A stretch of DNA of 64,000 nt from Sternotherus odoratus (taxonomy: Eukaryota; Chordata; Testudines; Kinosternidae), in assembly GCA_032164245.1 (NCBI GenBank), contig JAVMKO010000005.1:57087442-57151441 (forward strand), given 5' to 3'. A program made the position numbers and the translations under genes. The notes under the pieces were generated by a model. The model was not told the DNA's origin. It worked only from the letters and a program-made list of their open reading frames with translations, and did not search any database. Below, in pieces: positions 36,937 through 46,447 of this stretch; the stretch's first letter is position 1; each line of letters begins with the position of its first letter.

Positions 36937-37228
36937 GGCAAGTCTATATTACCTGCCAGATCGGCGGGTAGTGATTGATCGATTGGGGATCAGTTTATCG
37001 TGTCTAATGTAGACATGAGAAATCGATCCCTGAGTGTGCTCCCTGTCGACTCCAGAACTCCACCGCCATGAAAGGCAGAAGTGAAGTCATCGGAGGAGTG
37101 GCAGTAGTTGACTCGCCACCGTAAGGACGCTCAGGTAAGTCAACCTAAGATACATCGACTTCAGCTACGCTATTTGTGTAGCTGAAGTTGTGTATCTTAG
37201 GTTGACCCTTCCCCAGTGTAGGCCTGGC
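36937..37228. mobile_element. Harbinger-like MITE with a strong internal hairpin
   Basis: Termini GGCAAGTCTATATT and, inverted, GCCAGGCCTACACT match at 9 of 14. Flanks are CTAAG (36932-36936) and CCAAG (37229-37233). Near the right end, 37139-37168 and 37178-37206 form a nearly perfect 29-bp inverted repeat (GTCAACCTAAGATACATCG...) with a 9-base loop. The internal 'gattgatcgattggggatc' and 'gtcgactcc' words are typical of turtle MITEs of this kind. Confidence 0.7.
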
Positions 37229-37299
37229 CCAAGGGGAAGAGGTGGTCAAGAGATCACACTTTATACAGAGGTCTGAGTACCTGCACAGGGTGCTACAGT

Positions 37300-37340
37300 A
37301 AAAAAAAAAAAAAAAAAAAAGAAGAAGAAGAAAAGAAAAG
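37300..37340. repeat. Poly-A followed by GAA-rich tract
   Basis: 21 A residues, then (GAA)n and GAAAA units. It could be a simple repeat or an old retroposon tail; no retroposed body is visible upstream. Confidence 0.85.
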
Positions 37341-37465
37341 ACAAGATAACCACAAACTAGAGGAGGACTGTTTGTTTCTTTTCTGTAACGAATGACGCAA
37401 AGTAGTGACCTAAAATGAAGATATTTCTGTTTTGTGTCATACATGATTAGTTTCCGTGTGTCTCA

Positions 37466-37876
37466 GGCTGTCTACACTGCACACTCCTGGTGGCAGCAGG
37501 TAGGGTTTGTGTAGCTACATACCATGGTGAAAAGCAGGCTGAGTCCACACTGTAGTGTGTAGCCAGGAGCTGTTGGAGCCTTTCCTCACTGCCTCCCTCA
37601 GCCAGAATCTTTCCCTGCTGCTGGAGCCTTCCCATGTGGCAGGGCAAGGGTAAGGCAGTGGGACACTACACTGCTAAAAATAGCAGTGTAGACAGGTGAA
37701 GCACTGCTTGGGTGTGTACAGAGCCATGTGGGGTATATACCCTAAAGTTGTGACTTGCCTTTATTTACATGGGCAGTGCCTCCCCATCTACACTGCTGTT
37801 TATATCCCTGCTGAGGGGGGCATTCAGTGTATATACTCTACATGCTGCAGTAAGAAGTGTGCAGTGTAGACGTCCC
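37466..37876. repeat. MITE with GTCTACACTGCACACT termini
   Basis: The left end 'gctgtctacactgcacact' and the right end 'aagtgtgcagtgtagacgtc' are inverted repeats. The interior has 'acactgctaaaaatagcagtgtagac' (37670-37693), itself a palindrome. The flanks CTCAG (37461 region) and CCCAT do not match well, so the target duplication is not established. Confidence 0.65.
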
Positions 37877-37941
37877 CATGGAATGAAATAGTCTGGATTT
37901 GAGGATTATTTCCATATCTACAAAATATATTTTACTCTGGA

Positions 37942-38340
37942 GTGGATTTTCGGAATGACATCTGGGGCTGGACAAAGCCATCTGGAAGCAAAAAACTCTT
38001 TAAATGTAACTTTAAAAAGAATAAATTTTCTATTGACTGGGCCATTAAAAAGTCACCCAGATGGAAAACTCATGCTGAGATTGAGAAATTCATTAGAGGT
38101 CAGACTTCAAATATCGATACAGTGAATTTCATACAGTTATACTTGAAAAGCTGTCACAGGTTAATAACTCGAAAAAGTGCATCAAAATTAGGAAGAGGGC
38201 AGACCTCAGAAGGTGTCCAGGTTAGGGCTTATTTTGGTTGTGTCCAAAAATTGAGAAGCTTATTCAAAATTTTTGAAGTCCTGCTCTCTAGTCTCCAGCT
38301 ACATTACCTTCTCTACTCTCTCTCCATACATCTTAACTGA
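37942..38340 (+). CDS. Uncertain 132-codon open frame, probably not a gene
   Basis: The frame begins at the ATG at 37942 and runs 132 codons. The product is basic and Lys/Arg-rich in its first half (GWTKPSGSKKLFKCNFKKNK near residues 9-28) and hydrophobic at the end. I recognise no domain. Vertebrate promoter, splice and poly-A signals are not evident. Frames of this length occur by chance in 64 kb of sequence, though it is among the longest outside the transposons. It may be a relic of a repeat. Confidence 0.12.
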   Translation: MDFRNDIWGWTKPSGSKKLFKCNFKKNKFSIDWAIKKSPRWKTHAEIEKFIRGQTSNIDTVNFIQLYLKSCHRLITRKSASKLGRGQTSEGVQVRAYFGCVQKLRSLFKIFEVLLSSLQLHYLLYSLSIHLN

Positions 38341-38514
38341 TGACAGGAACCCAGCTCTTTCTTGACTCATTGGTCATCTTGGGTTTAAGACCTGACAGCC
38401 TGCTATGCTGGATGCAATCTCTGGAACCCACATCCACTCAGTGTGGGGCTTGGCCCCTCCTCTCATCCCCTAGAGAGATGGATAATTTTGCTAAAGCCTT
38501 GGCTAATAAAAGTG

Positions 38515-38590
38515 GTTCTTCTAGCTCAGGCAGTAAAGGCTCACAATTATAGATTCCAAGATCCCAAGTCTGATCCTTGCTGATGATCAC
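38515..38590 (+). repeat. Possible tRNA-derived SINE fragment
   Basis: 'tctagctcaggcagtaaaggctcacaa' resembles a Pol III A box (TAGCTCAGGNAGTAnAGG) and 'caagtctgatccttgctgatgatc' sits where a B box (GGTTCAATCC) would be expected. This layout matches a common sauropsid tRNA-like repeat ('gctcaggtggtagaggctc ... gttcgaatcctgctgctgac'). The B box is degenerate, so it is a relic rather than a tRNA gene. Confidence 0.5.
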
Positions 38591-41370
38591 AAATTCTCAC
38601 TGAGTTTTTAGGGGGTGGTCAGATGGCCTTCTCTCCCGATTCCTCTTCAGGAATGGGTTGCTGTTGGTGTCTTGTTTATTCTTATGGAAGCATCAGTTCT
38701 GTAAGTTTATTCTAAACCCTTGTTGCAGCCCTCTTTTCGACTAAGATGTGTGGCTTTACAATCTAGAAATTTTATTTCTGTCACAACTTTCAAATTGTAA
38801 ATACTCTGTAAGATGATAAACTCATTGTTGACTTGTGGTAAATTTCTTTTACTTCATAAATGCTTGCAGACTATGAATGCACATGTTCATTGTAAAGCAT
38901 TAGCTCTCAGCAGCACCCTAATGGGCAACTTTTAAAGGAGTTTATATAAAATTTAAATTCCAATCAGAAAAAAAACCAAATTAAATTAAACTGTGCATCA
39001 TAAATAGCCCTGGTCTTGTGGTGCTGAGAAACATCCTGCCTACAGCTGAGCTCTCCAGGAGATCCATGAACTTAGATTCAGAGGGAGATATTCAGAGGTG
39101 ATGTGTAAATTCCAAGTCAGTAGATGGGGCTAAGGGAGTCTGTTTATATAGCTGGAAAACACTTTGAGGCTTGAAAAATGTGGACGTTACATTAACGTAG
39201 ACTCATTTCTGAATTTTTCCCTGAGAGAGAATAATGCTGGTATATGAGCCCCTGTAAAGAAGTTCTCCAAAGCCTTTACATTGAATAAGACAAAGCTTCA
39301 ATTTACTGGCTTTGAATTAACCCTCTGAAGTACCAGTGAACTTGAAGTCTTATCTATAAATCAGACATTGCCCAGGCAGATCATTCTATACAGAAGCTAG
39401 TTTATTGGCCTCTGTAATAACTATCATTACTGTTATTAAATACTGTGGTTAGTTCCAGGATACCCCGGTTGAGGTTCTGTGAGCACTCACATCATGAGAT
39501 AATAGAAAATATAAATGTACATGGTGTCCTATGTTTAGTGATTTAACCAACATTTTTGTTCAAGAAGCTCTCTTTACATCTCTCTAGGGACCTCTGACAG
39601 GGCTTCCATATAAATTAAGTGAAAAGACATAATTTCTGATGAACCAAACTTCAGGGACAGAAATGAATGGTTTTCTTTTTATATACTTCTCTTCTTCTTG
39701 ATTTAAGGGCAAACTTTACCAAGATTTTTTTTTTCACACTACAGCTGACAATGTTGCTTAAAGACAATATGTAAAGATAAGTGAACCTGTTATGTCTTTT
39801 GTTTGTTTGTTTGCCTAGGAACAATATGTTCAGTACTAAAATGTAAGTGGTTTGTATTTCAGCCTTTTAAAAATAGCTGATAACGAAATGAATTGCCCTA
39901 CTGACCAACAGCCAGGCCTAAAGTTTGTTTCTTGAAGAGGGTGGTAGTCACTGCCAGCCGCTGGTAATAAATATCCCCATGCTGTGGGTCCACTTCCTAA
40001 CATTTGCACTACCCCATCAAGAGTACCATCTACCTAGTTCTATATCTTTATCACTTGCTGTGTAAGTACAGGGTGCACTAGGACAATCAGAGGAATTTCA
40101 TCTTTTCCACCAGGCTGTACTTGAAGGGAATAAAAAGGCATCACTTTTGCTTCTTCACCAGACCTCCTTAATAAATTTCTTCTGAACTGTGCATTATTCT
40201 GTAAGAAGTTTAGAATTATATATTGCTGCTAAACTTTTACTTGGATCTGTCGCTGTAGCGTATTGAAAAATCCTAGCTCCGTGTTCCATGCTAAATGCAA
40301 GTGGGCTTTAGTGTTAGGATTAATAGGGACATAGAGGACATCCTTAGCTTTCTCCCTTGCATATTAATACTGTGGTTGCCCATTGTAACTTTAGAAACTT
40401 GTTCACATACCTTCCTGGGACTCAGCAACGGAAAGGAGACCTTGCTGTGACTGCTGCTATATGTGATTCTTGTTAAGTAGCATGGTCTGGCCTTTGGGAA
40501 AGAGATGCACTGGTCACTGGTTTGATTCTCTTCCCCCACCCCCCTACTCCCCCCGGCTGCATGCATGTGCAATTCACAATGATTTTATTGGGAATGAATG
40601 ACTGCAAATGCATGAGTACAACTCAGAATTGGGTCTCAGGTGGGGTTTGTCACCCTGTGCTTTTCATTTTTGGTAATTATCTTTTATTTACAATAGTTTT
40701 AGATCCTGTTATAGAAGTTTACCAGTCTTGGCGAAACATAGACATGCCTTTATCATGGCCATGATGCTGCTGCTCCTAAATATGTTTTACTTGCTTGTTT
40801 TAAAGAAAAAATAAAAATTACTTGCCCCTGAGCAAGTTTGATTTAAAATAACATCCGCTCTTATGGGCAAGAGAACCTGTCAGTGATAGATTCTGTGGCT
40901 ACTAGATAATTATATATTTGGTGACTCATCTTGCCCATGATTCATGTCCCCAAAAGAGACACTGAGTTTAAACTCAGAGGCAATAGTCAATTCATAGCCA
41001 ATGCTACAAGTAGTAGCTGAAGCTGCCAATGGTGGCAGGAGTGAGGAGAAATAAGCACAACAGGCAGAAAAAAATAACCAGACCTTCTTTCTATTGCAGC
41101 TGTCACCCAAGTGCCCTTCTTGGTCTTCTCCTCTTCCTGAGAGGTGCTGCCCAGTCACACTCCACAGAGACCCCTCCCTCCCAGTCAGAGCCCCTATTGT
41201 GTAGCTGATTAGAACACAGCTGGCTTGGCCCCATCTGAGATGAGACCGAGCAGAATGAGCTGAGTTAAGTTAAATGCACATAACCTGGCAACCCAGCTCA
41301 ATGGAGGAGAGATGGTGGTCTCCTCCCTTTGAGTATGTGGAGATAGGCCCTGGCAGAAGTGGCTAGACCA
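38591..41370. other. Unassigned non-coding sequence
   Basis: (TTTG)n lies at about 39800-39814 and a C-rich patch at 40530-40555. No exon or named repeat was recognised. Confidence 0.5.
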
Positions 41371-41668
41371 AAGGTATTTCTACACTGCAAGGAAAGGTGT
41401 GATTATAGTCACGGTAAGCATACCCATGCAAGCTTTAATTTATCTAGCATAGGTAAAAGTAGTAGTGTAAAGATGGTGGCACAGGCTAGCAACTGGAGTA
41501 CATACCCAGGCTCCCTGGCTGGCTTGTTCTGTGGTTGTTAGTCTGTGCCGAAGCCTATGGCACCACGTCTACATGAGTTGTATTGTTACCTGTGCTTGCT
41601 AGATGAAAGCTAGCATGAGTTTGCCTAGCATGCTACAATCACACCTTCAAGCGTAGTGTAGACAATGA
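41371..41668. repeat. MITE with TCTACACTGCAAGGAAAGGTGTGAT ends
   Basis: The left end 'tctacactgcaaggaaaggtgtgat' and the inverted right end 'tctacactacgcttgaaggtgtgat' match well over about 25 positions. The interior has 'gctagcatgagtttgcctagcatgc'. A target duplication is not clear. It is a non-coding DNA transposon derivative. Confidence 0.7.
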
Positions 41669-42389
41669 AAGAGTGAGCACATACAGTCCTCAATGGACAG
41701 AGGGAAATGTAAACAAAAGTGCGTTGAAGAATGTGATCTTGAGGAATCCAGCCAGCCCCACGGGAGCTATCTGAGGTTGAGAACTTGTTTTCATGATTTT
41801 TGAAACCTTATTTTTTCTCCTACCAAATGTAAACTAATCTATTTAGGTAGAGGTTGGAGCATATTTTTACCACCATCTTTTAGTCACAAATCAGGCCATA
41901 ACTTAACATGAGGAAGTCTTTATCTTTAATGAGACGTTTTTGAAACCTCCGGGTGAAGTAAAACAAATATAACCTAACCTGAAAATCCAATCATGCTTTT
42001 GGCAGGCTCTGTTGGGTTAATATTTGCTGTAAGTGAGAAATTTGTATTATCTATGCAAAGTTTCAAATAAAGATAAATCTATCCCAAGCATGGAATAAAA
42101 CAAACAAAGTTCACCAGTCTGCAGGCCTTTTTTTGCAGTTGGAGTTTATGGTTTGCACATGTGAAAATTGGCTTGGGAATTTGCACATTTTCAGGATAAA
42201 CTTTACTTTTTACTTCAACTAAATATCAACTTACATCTTAACAGAACATAATTTTTTTTTAAAGAGGCAAATCACACAAAGGCCTCCGGTTTTGAAGTGG
42301 CCTGTGAAAGAACTTCAATGAATTCCTGCTTTTTGAGTAGCTGTTTTTGCCCCCTGCAGAGGAACTTACTGGGAATTCAGGCCTCTGAG

Positions 42390-42403
42390 GCTATGGTTAC
42401 ACT
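42390..42403 (+). repeat. Harbinger left terminal inverted repeat
   Basis: GCTATGGTTACACT directly follows CTGAG. It is followed by subterminal TAGCGC motifs, the likely binding sites for the transposase or the Myb-like protein. Confidence 0.8.
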
Positions 42404-42757
42404 AGAGATTATAGCGCATTTGTGTATAGCGCTTCCCAATTTAGCACAATAGATATTGCGCTACAGCGTGTGCACATCAAGACCCTGCAGCGCTAAAGAA
42501 TAGACACATTTGCGGCGATTCTGGCGTCAGTGAGAGTACCGCAATAGGGCAGGTATCCCACAGAGCACCTCTTCTCAATCTGGCACAGTGCCTTGTGGGG
42601 AAGAGGGCGTTTTTTGCGGCCATTCTGCATCCGGTTACAACTGTGATGCTTTCTTTTATATCCCAGCAATCCTTTTAGTTTCCGGCCACCTCTGGCGCCC
42701 TTTCTCAATGGTTTCAGCATTTCTCAACACTCTGTTGCCCATTTTCCCTGTGCTGTA

Positions 42758-44008
42758 ATGGATCGCGAACTGCTGCGGAGCATGCTGGTGAGTGTTGCCA
42801 GCACAGCTCTCTGCGTGGTGGAGTTTTTTCTTGAAAGGGAACATGACAGTAGTGATGAGTCTGGAGAGGAACTCGAGATAGAGCCGAGGAACAAATTGGA
42901 CACTAAGCTGCTCATTGCTGTAATGGACATGCTCACGACCGTGGAACGCCGCTTCTGGGCACGGGAAACGAGCACTGACTGGTGGGATCGCATCGTCTTG
43001 CAAGTGTGGGACGATGAGCAGTGGCTGCAAAACATTCGCATGAGAAAAGCCACTTTCATGAGACTGTGTGCTGAACTCGCCCCCGTCCTGCAGCGCCAGG
43101 ACACCAGATTGAGAGCTGCCATCCCGGTGGAGAAGCGGGTGGCTATAGCACTCTGGAAGCTGGCCACCCCTGAGAACTTCCGATCGGTGGCCAACCACTT
43201 TGGGGTGGGGAAGTCGATCGTTGGAGTTGTGTTGATGGAAGTGTGCAAGGCCATTAATCGCCTCCTGCTACGAAAAATCGTGACCCTTGGTGACGTGCGT
43301 GACATCATGGCTGGCTTTGAGCAGATGGGGTTCCCTAACTGTGGAGGGGCGATCGATGGGACCCATATACCTATTCTGGCCCCCAAACACCTAGCTGACC
43401 ATTACATTAACCGAAAGGGGTACTTCTCCTTGGTTCTTCAGGTGCTTGTGGATCACCGTGGGCGGTTCACTGACATTAATACAGGCTGGTCGGGAAAGGT
43501 GCATGACGCATGCATCTTCCACAACAGCGGCCTGTTCAGGAAGCTGCAAGAAGGCACTTTTTTCCCAGACCACAGGATCCCCGTGGGGGAAGTGGAAATG
43601 CCCATTGTGATTCTTGGCGACCCCGCTTACCCTCTAATGCCCTGGCTCATGAAACCCTACATGGGGAGCCTGGACAGCAGCCAGGAAAGGTTCAACTACA
43701 GGCTGAGCCGCTGTCGAATGACTGTGGAAAAAGCCTTTGGGTGTCTTAAAGCCCGCTGGAGATGCCTCTATGGCAAGATAGACTTGGCAGAGGGAAGTAT
43801 ATCCGTGGTTATTTCCGCGTGCTGTGCCCTACATAATCTCAGTGAGCGGAAGGGCGAAGCCTTCACTATGGCATGGACCTCGGAGATTCAACAACTGGAG
43901 GCCACGTATGCTCAGCCAGAGAGCAGGGCTATTAGAGGGGCCCAGCACGAGGGTACAAGGATCAGGGAAGCCTTGAGGGAGCATTTTCTGGCTGAAAGCG
44001 AGTTCTAA
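42758..44008 (+). CDS. PIF/Harbinger DDE transposase (HARBI1-like)
   Basis: An uninterrupted frame of 416 codons from ATG at 42758, the first Met after the subterminal repeats. It catalyses cut-and-paste excision and insertion of the element in the nucleus. An acidic N-terminal segment lies at about residues 26-42. A helix-turn-helix-like region (about 137-166, TPENFRSVANHFGVGKSIV) follows, and then the DDE_Tnp_4 nuclease domain. Catalytic residues are visible: D200 in GAIDGTHIPI, D288 in ILGDPAYPL, and E324 in MTVEKAFGCLKARWRC, with 35 residues between the second D and E (DD35E). The GWSGKVHDACIF block (about 243-254) and the C-terminal CALHN (about 356-360) are also family hallmarks. It is longer than human HARBI1 (about 350 residues), mainly because of the N-terminal part and a charged tail. 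No frameshift or stop is present. Partner: the Myb-like protein encoded convergently downstream. Confidence 0.95.
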   Translation: MDRELLRSMLVSVASTALCVVEFFLEREHDSSDESGEELEIEPRNKLDTKLLIAVMDMLTTVERRFWARETSTDWWDRIVLQVWDDEQWLQNIRMRKATFMRLCAELAPVLQRQDTRLRAAIPVEKRVAIALWKLATPENFRSVANHFGVGKSIVGVVLMEVCKAINRLLLRKIVTLGDVRDIMAGFEQMGFPNCGGAIDGTHIPILAPKHLADHYINRKGYFSLVLQVLVDHRGRFTDINTGWSGKVHDACIFHNSGLFRKLQEGTFFPDHRIPVGEVEMPIVILGDPAYPLMPWLMKPYMGSLDSSQERFNYRLSRCRMTVEKAFGCLKARWRCLYGKIDLAEGSISVVISACCALHNLSERKGEAFTMAWTSEIQQLEATYAQPESRAIRGAQHEGTRIREALREHFLAESEF

Positions 44009-44131
44009 TGGGAATTGCAGAGGGAGGTTGCGGGGTAGCAGTTTGTTAATCGTATAAGGCAGTTGCTTTTATGTACCTACTACACACATGTTTGCACCGA
44101 ATACAGAAACCCATTTATTAAAAAGAATTCA

Positions 44132-44165
44132 TTTATTGAACAGCTTTCTCATAATCTGTAATAAA
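44132..44165. terminator. Overlapping convergent poly-A signals
   Basis: AATAAA at 44160-44165 would serve the plus-strand transposase transcript. The reverse complement TTTATT at 44132-44137 (also 44114-44119) would serve the minus-strand Myb-like transcript. The two 3' ends would therefore overlap by tens of bases. Confidence 0.55.
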
Positions 44166-44492
44166 AGTTGAAAAACATTAAAGTTTGTGGTGGGGGAAGA
44201 AGGGGTGTGAAATCGGTTTCAGGGAGGAAGGGTGTGAAACTGTGTGTGAGAGCAAGGGGTGTGAAATTGGGGTTGGAAAGGGGACAGTTACATATTGGTG
44301 TATGTCCTGGACTCATACTCTCCAATGCCCTCCGAATTGGTGTACTCCCCCCAACCCATTCTGCGGACTGCGCTTGTGCCTGTTAGCAGGGGTTGGGTGC
44401 AGTGGATAAGGGTGCTGGATCTGTGGGATGGTCGGTGAAGGGATGGGGGTTGGAGGCAGCTGTGGGTGGTAATAAGTAGCCAGCTGTTGATA

Positions 44493-44875
44493 CTATCCTG
44501 GAGGGTACAGAGGGCCAGGAGGGGAATGGCTAGGGGGCAAGTGATAAGGGGGGTGGCGTTCAGGGGCCTGCTGCTCCTGAACAGCAGTGATCCGCTGCAG
44601 AGTCTGTATTTGCAGCTCTAGCATTCTAAGCAGCTTGTCAGTGCGACAATCAGCACGGTCTTCGCGAGCCATCTCTCTCTCCTTCCTTTGTTGTTCCCTC
44701 CGCTCTTCCAAACGGCTCATCTGCTCCTCCCTACGTTGGCTGTCAGCGCGGTTGTCCATTGAAGCCTGTTCCAGAACTTGCCTCATAACCTCCTCTTTGC
44801 TCTTCCTCGGTTTGCTTCGCAGTCTACTCACTTTCTGAGCCACACATGCATCTGGTGAGGATGTCAAGGGCAGAG
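44493..44875 (-). CDS. Harbinger Myb-like gene, exon 2 (coiled coil)
   Basis: Proposed second exon. An acceptor site TTTTCCCAG ends at 44876 on the minus strand, and the frame then runs 127 codons to the stop at 44493. The reading phase fits exon 1 (one base from exon 1 plus two here form the junction codon). The product begins with a Ser/Pro-rich segment, then a strongly charged Arg/Glu-rich stretch (RREEQMSRLEERREQQRKER region) likely to form a coiled coil, a Leu-rich helix (LLRMLELQIQTLQRI), and a Pro-rich tail. The coiled coil probably mediates dimerisation or binding to the transposase. No stop or shift is seen. Confidence 0.7.
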
Positions 44876-45445
44876 CTGGGAAAAGTTACAATTTCAGAGT
44901 TAAAAGACAAGATCTCATTGTTTGCAACAGACACTCTTGGGGAGTCCCACGCATTCCTTGAATCTTTTGTGCAGTTCCCCTGTCCAAATAAGCCATTTCA
45001 CCCACAGAGGTAACCAAGGATCCCCGGGCATGGTGAGTCTCTGGGACAAACACTGTTTCCCTGCCTTTCTATACCAGTGTTTTGGGGGAGCGGAGGGCGT
45101 TACTGGGAAATGCGTTCTGATTAGCGGGGATTCTAAGGAGATGTGGCTTCCGTCCAGGCCCATACGCAGCTTGCATCTGTGCGGCAATGCTACCCCCCCC
45201 CCCCTAGAAGAGTGGCATGGACTGGTGACCGTGGCCGGGACAGCGAACACGCTGGGCTACCGCGAAACCTCTGGAGGCATATTGCAAGAGCTCTTATTGA
45301 GACCTTTGCAGAAATCACTGATGAGGATTACCGCGAGGTGATAGAGTACATCAATGCACTATTCCATATGTAGCCAACCATGGACGCATTCTTCTCTACC
45401 CTCTGCAAATCTGTCTTCCCTCCCCCCTAGAAAAGTTTGCTGTAC

Positions 45446-46082
45446 CTGTGCAAACAGGTGTTGGAACCACAGCACCTGCAGCCACCAGACACTGTGGCTC
45501 GCTCTGGGTGCATTCTGGGCTTGAGAACAGTTCCTGGCTGCATGTATCCAGTGATTCCTCATTGCCCTGGCTCGCTCCTGCTGATGTGTCTGCCTCATCC
45601 CCCTCCTCCTCATCTGGGTCCCGCTGCGAATCGCCGTGCTGATAGTCTCCAGCATCCATTCCCCTTCCACCTTCAGTAGGGGGCTGGGAAGAAGTGTCCT
45701 GGGTGTTTGCTGGAGCGCACATTGCATCACCACCCAGGATCGCATCCAGAGACTGGTAGAACTTGCAAAACACAGGGGCTGCCCCAGAGCGGCTGTTTGC
45801 ATCGCGGGCTTTGCAATATGTAATCCTAAGCTCCTTTACTTTTGCCCGGCAGTGCAGAGTGTCTCGTTCATACCCTCTGTCCCTCATGGTCCCCGATATC
45901 CGGGAATAGGTATCATAATTTCTGCGGCTAGACTGCAACTGAGACTGTACAGACGTTTCCCCCCAACAGCTGATGAGGTCCGTGACCTCATGATCAGACC
46001 ACGCTCGAGATTGCTTATTGTGGGGAGGCATGGGACATGGAGTCATGGCTGAAGCAAAATGATTACTTGAGGAGCACTCCAC
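45446..46082 (-). CDS. Harbinger Myb/SANT-like accessory protein, exon 1
   Basis: Exon 1 runs from ATG at 46082 to a predicted donor CACAG|GTACAG at 45446 (212 codons plus one base). Residues 26-112 form a Myb/SANT-like DNA-binding domain, with W28 and W40, a basic YDTYSRISGTMRDRG helix region and the CRAKVKELR recognition-like helix, ending in the VFCKFYQSLDAIL block. An acidic tract (DPDEEEGDEAD, about 155-165) follows. In vertebrate Harbingers the second protein binds the element's subterminal DNA and helps the transposase enter the nucleus and find its ends; I infer the same here. Without splicing the frame would read through to 45396 and end 16 codons later in G-rich sequence, which supports splicing at 45446. 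The intron (45445-44876) is open in no frame throughout. Confidence 0.85.
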
Positions 46083-46428
46083 GCCTGGCTGCAGTAAACA
46101 GGAAAAGGATTTTCAAATTTCCCTGGGAATTTAAGGGGAGGGTCTGACGTGTGGTCACCTGAGGACGCGACAGAAGACTTTTAAATGATGGCCAGAGAGG
46201 CTCTAATGGGAATTCTGGGCCAGGCTGGAGGAGGCTCATTAACACGCAATGGGTGTTCACATTCGCACCCTTGCACTATAGCGCTAGCGCAAAAAGCCTT
46301 ATCACGGTCGGATAGGTGGGTTTACAGTTGTGATTTAAGTGGAGACTTATTGCGTAAAATGTGCCTTGCCAGTGTGTTTGGGGACAGAGTTATAGCGCTA
46401 CTGGAAGCTTTTAGCGCTATAAAGCGCC

Positions 46429-46442
46429 AGTCTAACCATGCC
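46429..46442 (-). repeat. Harbinger right terminal inverted repeat
   Basis: AGTCTAACCATGCC, which reads GGCATGGTTAGACT inverted, differs from the left terminus at positions 2, 3 and 11 of 14. CTGAG follows at once. Confidence 0.8.
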
Positions 46443-46447
46443 CTGAG

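Larger units (their letters stand above)
42385..46447. mobile_element. Autonomous PIF/Harbinger DNA transposon (with CTGAG duplications)
   Basis: The element proper is 42390-46442. Inverted termini are GCTATGGTTACACT (left) and GGCATGGTTAGACT (right, inverted), 11 of 14 identical. A perfect CTGAG lies on both sides (42385-42389, 46443-46447). Subterminal TAGCGC/GCGCTA motifs are clustered at both ends (42412, 42427, 42458, 42490; 46279-46290, 46393-46400, 46412-46419). It carries two genes in tail-to-tail arrangement: a DDE transposase and a Myb/SANT-like protein, the two-gene layout typical of vertebrate Harbingers. Poly-A signals overlap between them (AATAAA at 44160 for the plus gene; its complement at 44114-44119 and 44132-44137 for the minus gene). 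Both frames are open, which suggests a recent insertion. Confidence 0.92.

Noticed and set aside
42724..43386. 220-codon minus-strand frame opposite the transposase
   Set aside because: It is antisense to the conserved DDE domain, and its Ser-rich translation has no domain.
45636..46052. 138-codon plus-strand frame opposite the Myb-like exon
   Set aside because: It is a shadow of the SANT-domain exon on the other strand.
42385..46447. Domesticated host gene (HARBI1 or a MSANTD-type gene)
   Set aside because: Both genes sit within one pair of inverted termini and a perfect target duplication, so this is a transposon copy rather than a host gene.
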